DNA of 58,335 nucleotides from CAJMGO01 sp900557305. Its GTDB lineage: Bacteria > Bacillota_I > Bacilli_A > RF39 > UBA660. The translations under genes were made by a program, and so were the position numbers. This document shows, one piece after another, positions 1 through 6,866 of the stretch (its first letter is position 1; each line of letters starts with the position of its first letter). Under the pieces are notes generated by a model. That model made no database searches. It saw only the letters and a program-made list of their open reading frames with translations, and had not been told where the DNA came from. The stretch spans positions 1-58,335 of the forward strand of contig CAJMGO010000008.1 in assembly GCA_905212975.1 (NCBI GenBank), written 5' to 3'.

Positions 1-1
1 A

Positions 2-64
2 ACAGATAGAGAAATTAAAGATTTAATTAGAAATAATATAGAAATAAATTTAAGGGGGATATAA
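2..64 (+). CDS. C-terminal tail of a truncated upstream gene
   Basis: An open frame enters from the left edge and ends at TAA 62-64, encoding about 20 residues (TDREIKDLIRNNIEINLRGI). It stops three bases before the next start, and the GGGGG tract at 54-58 would serve as ribosome binding site for that gene. This is what an operon partner would look like, but the fragment is too short to identify and could be chance open sequence. Confidence 0.35.
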   Translation, partial: TDREIKDLIRNNIEINLRGI

Positions 65-66
65 TT

Positions 67-702
67 ATGAATTTATATGAAAGAAATCAAAAACAAAGAA
101 CATTTTTTAATGAAAAGATAGATACTTATGATGATGTACATGCTACATACATGGATACTAAAAAAACATTAGGAAATAGCCTAGATAAAGATACTAAAAA
201 AATACTAGACTTAGGAGCAGGAACAGGACTAGAATTAATTCATGTATTTGAATTATTTCCAAGTGCTGAAGTCACAGTCATAGATATTACCGAAAATATG
301 CTTGAAGAATTAAAGAAAAGAAACTTTGCAGATCATGTAATAACTATATGTGGAGATTTCTTTGAAGTTGAATTTGGAGATAATTATGATGCAGTTATAT
401 CTACATCAGCTCTTCATCATTTCAAAACTGAAGAAAAGATTAAACTATATAAAAAGATTTATGATTGTTTAAAAGAAAATGGTCAATTCATTAATTGTGA
501 TAAAATTGCCTTAACTCAGGAAATAGAAGATGAACAGTTATATGAATTAGAGCATAATATAGAAAATCATAAACATATAGATACACCACTTACAGTTGAA
601 CATGAAATAGAAGTATTAAAAAGTGTTGGTTTTGAAGATATAACTTCAAGCAATGTTGATAAAGATGATTATAGTCTTATTAAGGCTAGAAAAATCAAAT
701 AA
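67..702 (+). CDS. class I SAM-dependent methyltransferase
   Basis: The 211-residue product is a Rossmann-type methyltransferase that should transfer a methyl group from S-adenosylmethionine to an unknown acceptor. The glycine-rich SAM-binding motif I (LDLGAGTGLELI) lies near residue 47. An acidic residue ends strand 2 (VTVIDIT), and a motif IV-like DAVISTSALHHF sits near residue 110, as in the Methyltransf_25/UbiE-like families. Length is normal for a free-standing domain without a substrate-specificity domain, so small molecule, RNA or protein acceptors are all possible. A GGGGG tract precedes the ATG. It lies in an accessory cluster with a GNAT acetyltransferase, which suggests modification or resistance, but that is inference. 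The fold is secure; the substrate is not. Confidence 0.85.
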   Translation: MNLYERNQKQRTFFNEKIDTYDDVHATYMDTKKTLGNSLDKDTKKILDLGAGTGLELIHVFELFPSAEVTVIDITENMLEELKKRNFADHVITICGDFFEVEFGDNYDAVISTSALHHFKTEEKIKLYKKIYDCLKENGQFINCDKIALTQEIEDEQLYELEHNIENHKHIDTPLTVEHEIEVLKSVGFEDITSSNVDKDDYSLIKARKIK

Positions 703-715
703 TTTTAGATAAGTT

Positions 716-812
716 ATTAGATAAGTATTTCAAATTATTAAAGATACTTTAAAGCCTTATAACATGAGGCTAAAACATTTATGAAATTAGATAGTTTTTT
801 GTTAATAATGCA
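716..812. repeat. diverged direct repeat, copy 1 (with 1680-1778)
   Basis: The run TTAGATAAGTATTTCAAA and the following ~80 bases resemble 1680-1778 by eye, at roughly three quarters identity. Shared blocks include CTTATAA...GGCTAAAA and AAATTAGATA followed by a T-run. Both copies fill the space 5' of a gene, here the GNAT gene, there the T-box of metG. No coding sense is seen. A related phrase (AATCAAAT.ATTTTAGATA) also occurs at about 694 and at the start of the GC-rich repeats, so these intergenic pieces share ancestry. Confidence 0.6.
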
Positions 813-829
813 TATTGAGAGGTGAAAAC

Positions 830-1405
830 ATGAATCAAATTTTTTTATTTCCTGTCACTGAAATGTTAGATATTACAAAAATTGAAGAATATAATCAGGA
901 ATTTATTAAAACATATCCAAATAGCTGGGAACCATTTGTTACCAAAAATAATTTTGATGAATATTTAAGAAGAATGAATGACTATAGAGAAGGAAAAGGT
1001 AATGATGGTTTAAAAGAAATATTTTACTGGCTTTTTGATAAAGATAAAATTGTAGGATCTGGTAGCATAAGATTAAATCCAGAAATTGATAAAATCACTG
1101 AAACTTATGCTGGTCATATTTTTTATCAAATTGTACCAACATACCGTAAACAAGGTTATGGTACAATAATTTGCCATTTACTTTTACAAGAAATGAAAAA
1201 ATTATTTTTTAGAGAAGCAATAATAACTTGCTATGATACTAATGTTGGTTCAATTAATATTATTGAAAATAATGGTGGCGAATTAATAGAAACAGTTTTA
1301 GGTGATGGTTCTTCAAATAGTGACAATTTAAAGACAAGACGATACAAAATAGATATAGATAAATCGTTTACAAAATATGATGCTAGAAACAAGTTACAAA
1401 AATAA
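830..1405 (+). CDS. GNAT-family N-acetyltransferase
   Basis: The 191-residue product is a predicted acetyl-CoA-dependent acetyltransferase. The pantetheine-binding motif A is visible as VPTYRKQGYGT around residue 105, following a strand pair (YAGHIFYQIVP), and a later NIIENNGGEL segment matches the helix before the last strands of GNAT proteins. The start at ATG 830 is preferred over an in-frame TTG at 815 because GAGGTG (819-824) is correctly spaced from it. It resembles the broad COG3981-type acetyltransferases of Firmicutes. Substrate is unknown; an antibiotic, amino acid or polyamine would all fit. It lies between the two copies of a diverged intergenic repeat and next to the T-box-metG unit, in a part of the window that looks acquired. 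Confidence 0.85.
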   Translation: MNQIFLFPVTEMLDITKIEEYNQEFIKTYPNSWEPFVTKNNFDEYLRRMNDYREGKGNDGLKEIFYWLFDKDKIVGSGSIRLNPEIDKITETYAGHIFYQIVPTYRKQGYGTIICHLLLQEMKKLFFREAIITCYDTNVGSINIIENNGGELIETVLGDGSSNSDNLKTRRYKIDIDKSFTKYDARNKLQK

Positions 1406-1410
1406 GTATA

Positions 1411-1581
1411 AAATTAAAATCAAATTATTTTAGATAAGCTCTGCTAGGGTTGTCGAGTGATACGGAGTACTCTCAAGTGCAACCAGGTGCCGAATTAACG
1501 AGCCAAGTGCTCCCCAAAGCTGCCAAAATTCACAATATCAAAGGCCTTGTGGTTCGAGTAAAAAATATAAACAGTGCTGTG
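1411..1581. repeat. GC-richer structured repeat, copy A (candidate ncRNA)
   Basis: This ~171-bp unit begins AAATTAAAATCAAATTATTTTAGATA six bases after the GNAT stop codon and is closely repeated at 3768-3937. Its core (about 1438-1535) is far richer in GC than its surroundings. It can fold as RNA: GGTT/AACC closes a stem containing GAGTGAT-ACGG-AGTACTC, followed by GAGC-CAAGT-GCTC. The heptamer CAAGTGC recurs within the core. No ORF runs through it. It resembles a conserved non-coding RNA or a mobile repeat; I do not recognise the family. The transcribed strand is not established. Confidence 0.7.
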
Positions 1582-1594
1582 GTAAATAATGATT

Positions 1595-1638
1595 AAAAAT
1601 AGTTCAAACCTAAGTAATATAAGGTTTGTGCTATTTTT
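1595..1638 (+). terminator. long hairpin, likely intrinsic terminator
   Basis: AAAAATAGTTCAAACCT pairs with AGGTTTGTGCTATTTTT across a nine-base loop: 17-base arms with two mismatches. The T-rich 3' arm supports transcription stop after the structured repeat. The A-rich 5' arm means it could also work in the opposite direction. Confidence 0.6.
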
Positions 1639-1679
1639 AAGTAATGTCTAAAAATTGTGGAAAATTACAACTTACAAAT

Positions 1680-1778
1680 TTTAGATAAGTATTTCAAAAC
1701 TTTAAAAGTAGTTCGAAAACTTATAAAATAGGGCTAAAATGTGTATAAAATTAGATAATTTTTTTGTAAAATTTGCAA
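1680..1778. repeat. diverged direct repeat, copy 2 (with 716-812)
   Basis: TTTAGATAAGTATTTCAAA followed by CTTATAA.ATAGGGCTAAAA and AAATTAGATAAT repeats the order of blocks seen at 716-812 with scattered substitutions. Its right end overlaps the -35 hexamer of the metG promoter. Confidence 0.6.
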
Positions 1779-1801
1779 AATCATAAGAAAAGTGTTATAA
1801 T
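1773..1801 (+). promoter_or_regulatory. sigma-A-type promoter of T-box-metG
   Basis: TTGCAA (1773-1778), a 17-base spacer and TATAAT (1796-1801) lie just upstream of the T-box leader. Position and spacing are as expected for the vegetative sigma factor. Confidence 0.75.
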
Positions 1802-1822
1802 TCATTTATTCACAAAGCCATT

Positions 1823-2092
1823 GCGAGGAAGAGTAAAAAAATATAAAGCATTTTAGAGAACTCTGTTAGGTGAAAAAGAGGATGTAAGTATTTTTTGAAC
1901 ATGGCCCTCAAGGCGAATGACTGAAATACTCTTAGTAGGTCATTACGGGAATGCCCGTTATAGCAGATACCTATAACTATGCAAAAGACATAAGTAGGTT
2001 AGTGAGTTTAATACAGTAATGTATTAATAAATAAGAGTGGTAACGTGAATATATTCACCTCTTAGAGACTTAGTGTTTCTAAGAGGTTTTTT
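1823..2092 (+). promoter_or_regulatory. T-box riboswitch, methionine specifier
   Basis: The leader has the ordered marks of a T-box. It opens with a Stem I base (GCGAGGAAGAGTAAA), then AGAGA near 1855 and GGTG near 1869, then a specifier-loop context GAAC-ATG at 1897-1903. A stem ACGGG/CCCGT follows at 1944-1957, and a T-box/antiterminator segment (AAGAGTGGTAACGTG) near 2032-2046. An intrinsic terminator pairs CCTCTTAGA (2058-2066) with TCTAAGAGG (2078-2086) ahead of six T. The ATG specifier predicts that uncharged tRNA-Met binds and permits read-through into metG. The TGGT bases would pair with the ACCA end of tRNA-Met. The family is well established; specifier assignment is from position. 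Confidence 0.9.
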
Positions 2093-2115
2093 GTTTAAAG
2101 AAAGAGGGAGATAAT

Positions 2116-3747
2116 ATGAATATTATAATAGGAATTAGTTGGCCTTTTGCAAATGGAGAACTCCATATAGGTCATGCAGCAAGTAGTTTACCAGGAGATG
2201 TTATATCTAGATACCATAGACTTAAAGGAGATAAAGTTATATTAGTATCTGGTACTGATTGTCATGGAACACCGACTGAAGTAAAAGCATTGCAAGAAAA
2301 TAAAAGTCCAAAAGAAATAGTAGATGATTGCCATGTTTCATTTTTTAAAGATTTCAAAGACTTTGGTATAAGTTTTGACTTATACAATAGAACAGATGAT
2401 CCTTATCATAAAGAGTTTGTTCAGGAACAATTTGTTAAATACTACAACAATGGTTATTTACAAGAAAAGGAGGAAGAACAATTATATTGTGATCACTGCA
2501 AATTATTTTTAGCAGATCGTTACATTATTGGTATTTGTCCTAAATGTGGATCTGAAATAAAAGGTGATGAATGTGAAAAATGTGGAAGTTTACTTACAAT
2601 CGATGAAGTAAAAGAAACTAAATGTGCTATATGTGGTAATAAGGCATCATATAAGAAAAATAGAAATTTATATTTTAAACTTTCAATCTTTCAAGAAAAT
2701 ATAAAAGAATTATTAGATTCTAAAAGAAATGATTGGAGAGAAAATGCTGTTAATTTCACTGAAAGATATCTTAAAGAAGGAATACCTGATAGATGTGTAT
2801 CTCGTACTTTAAACTATGGTATTGATATTCCAATAGATGGATTTAAAGATAAAAAGCTATATGGTTGGTTTGAAAATGTATGGGGATATGTAACTGCTAG
2901 TAAAAAATATGCTGAAGAAAATAAATTAAATTGGGAAGACTTTTGGAAAGGAAATGATAGCAAAATATATTTAGTTCATGCAAAAGATAATATTCCATTT
3001 CATACAGTTATATTTCCGTCATTATTACTAGCAACCAATGATAATTATAGATTGCCTGATAAAATAGTGTCAGATGAATATATAACTATTGAAGGAGAAA
3101 AATTATCCAAGAGTAAAGGTAACTATATTACATTAAGACATTTATTAGATAATTATCCAGTAGATGCTATTAGATATTATTTTAGTATTAATAATCCTGA
3201 AACAAGAGATTTCAATTTCACTTATGAAGGTTTTATCAATTCTATTAATGGAGAGTTACTTGGTAAATGGGGTAACTTTGTTAATAGAACATTGCAATTT
3301 ATTAATAAATCATTTTCTGGTAATTTAAGCAGTAGTAATATTGATTTAACAATTGAAGCTAAGTTAAAAGATTTATATATTAATATTGGTAATGATATTG
3401 ATAATGGAGATACAAAAGAAGGTTTATCAAAAATATTTGATTTTATAAACTATTCAAATAAGTATTTTGATGAAAATGAACCATGGAAATTAGCTAAAGA
3501 AGATGTAATCAAATGTGAAGATATTTTATATAATTGTTGTAATATTATATTTAATATAAATAATTTACTTAAACCATACTTTGTAGAAACAACAAAAAAG
3601 GTAGAAGAATATTTAAATAGCAATATTAGCAGCTGGAATTATCAAAAATTAGGAAAGGTTGAATTATCAGAAGAAATAAATCCATTATTTATCAGATATG
3701 ATAAAAAAGTAATTGATCAAGAAAGAGAACTTCTAAATAAAAATTAA
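2116..3747 (+). CDS. metG: methionyl-tRNA synthetase (second-type MetRS, T-box controlled)
   Basis: The enzyme charges tRNA-Met with methionine using ATP. The class I signatures are present: HIGH as LHIGHAASS near residue 17 and KMSKS as KLSKSKGN near residue 334. Between them a connective peptide carries a double CxxC zinc knuckle (CDHC, CPKC, CEKC, CAIC at residues ~124-175). The N-terminal ISWPFANGELHIGHA reads like the archaeal/MetRS2 type and not the usual Bacilli TPIYYPSGKLHIGH type. At 543 residues it lacks the C-terminal tRNA-binding domain found in ~660-residue enzymes. A Met T-box precedes it, and near-identical repeats flank the unit. It is either the sole MetRS or an extra one; MetRS2-type copies confer inhibitor resistance in some Firmicutes. 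That second role is inference. Confidence 0.93.
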   Translation: MNIIIGISWPFANGELHIGHAASSLPGDVISRYHRLKGDKVILVSGTDCHGTPTEVKALQENKSPKEIVDDCHVSFFKDFKDFGISFDLYNRTDDPYHKEFVQEQFVKYYNNGYLQEKEEEQLYCDHCKLFLADRYIIGICPKCGSEIKGDECEKCGSLLTIDEVKETKCAICGNKASYKKNRNLYFKLSIFQENIKELLDSKRNDWRENAVNFTERYLKEGIPDRCVSRTLNYGIDIPIDGFKDKKLYGWFENVWGYVTASKKYAEENKLNWEDFWKGNDSKIYLVHAKDNIPFHTVIFPSLLLATNDNYRLPDKIVSDEYITIEGEKLSKSKGNYITLRHLLDNYPVDAIRYYFSINNPETRDFNFTYEGFINSINGELLGKWGNFVNRTLQFINKSFSGNLSSSNIDLTIEAKLKDLYINIGNDIDNGDTKEGLSKIFDFINYSNKYFDENEPWKLAKEDVIKCEDILYNCCNIIFNINNLLKPYFVETTKKVEEYLNSNISSWNYQKLGKVELSEEINPLFIRYDKKVIDQERELLNKN

Positions 3748-3767
3748 GATTATTTAAAAATTGTAAA

Positions 3768-3937
3768 AAATTAAAATCAAATTATTTTAGATACGTTCTG
3801 CTAGGGTTACAGAGTGCTACGGAGTACTCCCAAGTGCAACCAAGTGCTGAATTAACGAGCCAAGTGCTCCCCAAAGCTGCCAAAATTTACAATATCAAAG
3901 GCCTTGTGGCAGTGAAAAAAATATAAACAATGCTGTG
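3768..3937. repeat. GC-richer structured repeat, copy B (candidate ncRNA)
   Basis: Starts 21 bases after the metG stop and matches 1411-1581 in the same orientation, including long identical blocks through the core. The inner hairpin is better paired here: GAGTGCT-ACGG-AGTACTC has seven pairs including one G-T. The GAGC-CAAGT-GCTC hairpin is unchanged. Identity is highest in the core, consistent with selection on structure or recent duplication. Together the two copies bracket the T-box-metG unit. Confidence 0.7.
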
Positions 3938-4224
3938 AAAAGTAGTGCAAAATAAATGTCTTTTATACAATTTGTTAAAAGAAAATTGTTGCAAATGTAA
4001 TGTGCTAAGATTATAATCAAATTAGAATATGCTTTTATATTTTTAAAATTATTTGAAGTGGATGATATGGAAAAGAAATGATTCAATTTAAATATAATTC
4101 GGAAGAAGTGTTAAATTCAATATAAAAGTGTACAAAAAATGTAATATAAAAATGCACAATATTGTACATTCTTATAATATCAGTAACACAATATTACTAT
4201 AATTATCAATATTTTATGAAAGGC

Positions 4225-4255
4225 TTGACTCTCCACTTAACTAGAGTGATATGAT
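4225..4255 (+). promoter_or_regulatory. MerR-type promoter with 19-bp spacer
   Basis: TTGACT (4225-4230) and TATGAT (4250-4255) are separated by 19 bases containing the dyad ACTCT-ccacttaact-AGAGT. Overlong spacers with a central dyad are the hallmark of promoters activated by MerR-family regulators. No intact gene follows. An ATG at 4266 opens only 15 codons (MKKSIGANKNK...), and a later YTDEELK-like phrase at 4363-4383 hints at a wrecked merR-like gene, weakly. Bases 3938-4224 and 4256-4500 otherwise hold nothing I can assign. Confidence 0.65.
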
Positions 4256-4511
4256 CTTACTAAAGATGAAAAAAAGTATAGGAGCAAACAAGAACAAATT
4301 TATCTTTTGTTAATTTATTAAAAAATGATAGTTATAATAAAAACAAAGTTTATTTATTTTGATATACAGACGAAGAATTAAAATAATTTGTGGAAAATAA
4401 ATATTTTTCTAAAAATTCAAAACATGAGTTTATAGGCATCTCTTCACAAAAAACTAATAGATAATGAGTGTTAGTTAAAAATATTTTGACTACTTAAAGG
4501 AGGAAAATAAA

Positions 4512-4895
4512 ATGGGAAATGATATTATCGTAAAAACAAAATTAGAAGAAGTTGGTAAAAATGACATAAAAACACAATGTGCTTATGCCTATAATGTTTT
4601 AAAAAAATTAAGGGATGCAGGAATTGCTTCAAAAAATTCTGGGGTTATGGATAGCTATTCTAATGTAGTACTTAATACAGCAGGATTATATAATGACGTA
4701 GAATCATTCTATAAAGGTGTTGATGGTTATTATAAGATACTTTATGGCAATGATGTAGAAAATGGTAAAAATGAAATTGCTCAATCCTTATCAGGTATTG
4801 ATTCTGGAGATGTATCAAAAACCTTAAATACATGGAATAAAGATGTACGTCAAGGAGCAACAAATTCAATTTTTACTCAAACTGAATTTTCATAA
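4512..4895 (+). CDS. hypothetical protein, 127 aa
   Basis: I do not recognise this protein. It has an excellent ribosome binding site (AAAGGAGG, nine bases before the ATG) and normal codon use, so it was recently functional. The product is soluble and helical in character, starting MGNDIIVKTKLEEVGK, with a Tyr-rich middle (SFYKGVDGYYKILYG) and no signal peptide or membrane segment. The C-terminus ends abruptly at TEFS, and the bases just downstream read FSQEEIERYSESYNH in another frame. The gene may therefore be a truncated remnant of a longer protein, in keeping with the decayed genes that follow. No function can be given. Confidence 0.6.
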   Translation: MGNDIIVKTKLEEVGKNDIKTQCAYAYNVLKKLRDAGIASKNSGVMDSYSNVVLNTAGLYNDVESFYKGVDGYYKILYGNDVENGKNEIAQSLSGIDSGDVSKTLNTWNKDVRQGATNSIFTQTEFS

Positions 4896-5063
4896 AAATA
4901 TGGAAAAAATTTAGATTTTAATTTATTTTCACAAGAAGAAATTGAAAGATATAGTGAATCATATAATCATGGAAGACAAATCTAAAAATTTTTGAAAATA
5001 ATTATTGTTAGTGCAGAATAAGTGTGGAGAGTTTTCTAAAAAAGATTTATAATTGAATTAATA

Positions 5064-5171
5064 TCTATAGGAGCACAATATCAGTATTTAAATATATTAT
5101 TAACTGATGATGGAAAAGATATTTTGTATGAAAGAGTGGGATTTGTACACATAGCGATAGTGAAACTATAA
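5064..5171 (+). pseudogene. remnant resembling the end of a GNAT acetyltransferase
   Basis: The frame from 5064 reads SIGAQYQYLNILLTDDGKD followed by ILYERVGFVHIAIVKL and stop. The LYERVGF phrase is typical of the last conserved helix-strand of GNAT proteins (FYEKLGF-like). No start, no motif A and no ribosome binding site precede it, so only a fragment is left. Assignment is tentative. Confidence 0.35.
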
Positions 5172-5238
5172 TTGATGTATATAATATTTATAGCAAAAAA
5201 ATATTAGGAAAGAAAAAAATACAAATTTTGTTATATAC

Positions 5239-5461
5239 AAGGACCAACAGGTCCTAAAGGCGAAAAAGGAGATATTGGCCCCAAGGAGATAGAGGTTTAC
5301 CAGGACCAGCTAGTATTGATATTGGAATTACAAAAACAGTAGAACCTTTTGAAGAAGCAAAAGAATTTATAAAATTTGCTTCTTTTTTTGTAATTGTTGT
5401 AAAAAAAGATAGTTGCAAGAAAAATGAAAAAAATATTAAAGTAAGTTGTGAAGTTGCTTAA
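5239..5461 (+). pseudogene. frameshifted collagen-like (Gly-X-Y) gene remnant
   Basis: One frame reads QGPTGPKGEKGDIGPK at 5239-5286. One frame away, the sequence continues GDRGLPGPASIDIGITK and then runs to a stop at 5459-5461. Adding one base near 5284-5287 joins them into a continuous Gly-X-Y stretch followed by a short C-terminal piece (VEPFEEAKEFIKFASFF...). No start or N-terminal domain remains. Collagen-like repeats of this kind occur in surface filaments, spore exosporium proteins and phage fibres; which applies here cannot be told. Confidence 0.6.
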
Positions 5462-5497
5462 TTATAATGTTATAATAAATATAAGAAGTGATAAATA

Positions 5498-5604
5498 ATG
5501 AAACATGAAATGAAGTTAAACAATAAATCCTATACAAGTATTAAAATGGAACTAAAGCGATTGAATTGCGATTAAATTATAAAAAATATCAAATGAAAGG
5601 TTAG
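5498..5604 (+). pseudogene. frameshifted ASCH-domain protein remnant
   Basis: ATG 5498 opens MKHEMKLNNKSYTSIK. The frame then shifts near 5545, where an A-run appears one base short, and continues NGTKAIELRLNYKKYQMKG to TAG 5602. Joined, this matches the start of ASCH-domain proteins (MKLN...I..G.KTIELRL...KR), a fold related to the RNA-binding PUA domain. The remainder (YIYGVKNQNIKKIE around 5620-5670) is interrupted by more stops. TATAAT-like sequence and a weak AGAAG site precede it. Bases 5605-5778 otherwise hold only the promoter region of the next gene. Confidence 0.6.
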
Positions 5605-5778
5605 TTATATAAGCAAACAGTATATATCTACGGTGTAAAAAATCAAAACATCAAAAAAATTGAAAGAAGCAATAAATAATAATTATATAAATAGATATTA
5701 AGATTTTAAAATGAAATATATTTGTTATTAATGGTATAAAATAATCTTGTAAAATATATAAGAGTTGGAGTTGATATT

Positions 5779-6807
5779 ATGAATTACTTAAAAAAAGCAG
5801 ATAAAAGAATAATAGAATATTTTAATATATTAGAGTCAAATTTTCCTGAATGGATAAATGACTATATTAACACTGAAGAATTATTAAAACAGCAATACAT
5901 TAGTGTGACATGTGGTACAATTTATTCTGACTTATTTGAGAACAAATTTTTTTATTCTAGTTTAGATCATTCTATTGCAGTAGCATTAATTATATGGCAT
6001 TTTACTCATGATAAAAAACAAACTTTATCAGGTTTATTTCATGATATAGCAACACCTTCATTTAAACACTGTGTTGATTTTCTTAATGGAGATTATATGA
6101 CTCAAGAATCAACAGAAGATTTAACATCAAAAATTATAAAAAATTCTAAAGAAATAATAACGTTATTAAAAAGAGATAATATTAAAGTAGAAGAAATAGA
6201 TAATTATCATATTTATCCCATAGCTGATAATGATACGCCTTGTCTTTCAGCTGATAGATTAGAGTATTCTTTATCAAATGCTTTGCTTGTTTATAATCAG
6301 GCAAATTTTGATAAAATAAAAGATATATATAATGATATAAATATTCAGAATGATGAATATGGAAATGTTGAATTAGGCTTCATGCATGAAGATGTAGCAA
6401 TAGATTTTGTGGATATAACAAGTAATTTATCTATAATATATAGAGCTGATAAAACAAGGTATTCAATGCAGTTTATAGCGGATATTTTAAAAAAATTGAA
6501 TGAAGTTAGAAAAATAAAAAAAGAAGATTTATATAAATTAAAAGAATCAGATATTATTGAAATAATAGAAAAATCTGAATACAAAGATATTTTTAATAAG
6601 TGGAGAAAAGCTAAAAATATATTAGTTTCAGATAGTAAACCACAAGATGTATATTATGTTCATCATGGTGCAAAGGTAAGGTATATTGATCCTTTAGTAA
6701 ATAAAAAAAGAATATCTAAAATTAGTAAAATAGCTAATGATATGATAAATAAAAATTTATCATATGATATGAATAAATATGTGTATCTTAACTTTAATTT
6801 AAAATAA
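5779..6807 (+). CDS. HD-domain metal-dependent hydrolase
   Basis: The 342-residue cytosolic protein carries an HD domain, a metal-dependent phosphohydrolase fold acting on nucleotides or related phosphates. The ligands can be read in order: H64 (SLDHSIAVAL), H88-D89 (SGLFHDIAT) and D159 (LSADRLEYS), the H...HD...D arrangement. The C-terminal third is lysine-rich and of unknown role. Starts at ATG with GTTGGAG ten bases upstream. It is followed by a strong bidirectional hairpin and a convergent gene, so it is probably monocistronic. Substrate is unknown; dNTPase-like or nucleotidase activity is possible. The gene lies in the accessory part of the window. Confidence 0.85.
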   Translation: MNYLKKADKRIIEYFNILESNFPEWINDYINTEELLKQQYISVTCGTIYSDLFENKFFYSSLDHSIAVALIIWHFTHDKKQTLSGLFHDIATPSFKHCVDFLNGDYMTQESTEDLTSKIIKNSKEIITLLKRDNIKVEEIDNYHIYPIADNDTPCLSADRLEYSLSNALLVYNQANFDKIKDIYNDINIQNDEYGNVELGFMHEDVAIDFVDITSNLSIIYRADKTRYSMQFIADILKKLNEVRKIKKEDLYKLKESDIIEIIEKSEYKDIFNKWRKAKNILVSDSKPQDVYYVHHGAKVRYIDPLVNKKRISKISKIANDMINKNLSYDMNKYVYLNFNLK

Positions 6808-6834
6808 TTATTTATTATAAAAAAATATAAAAAA

Positions 6835-6864
6835 AATATTACGCTTGAATGAAGCTGTAATATT
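6835..6864. terminator. bidirectional intrinsic terminator
   Basis: AATATTACGCTT pairs with AAGC-GTAATATT around a GAATG loop, with an A-run on one side and a T-run on the other. It lies between the convergent HD and HipA-like genes and can serve both. Confidence 0.85.
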
Positions 6865-6866
6865 TT

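Noticed and set aside
1480..1530. Weak resemblance of GAATTAACGAGCCAAGTGCTCC to the complement of a 16S rRNA segment
   Set aside because: Only about a dozen scattered matches, and the flanks do not continue as rRNA. Treated as chance.
3895..4086. Minus-strand ORF of 63 codons
   Set aside because: It has no ribosome binding site and overlaps the conserved end of structured repeat B.
4672..4869. Minus-strand ORF inside the 127-residue gene
   Set aside because: The plus-strand gene has a strong ribosome site and plausible protein; the antisense frame is His/Tyr/Leu-rich low-complexity sequence.
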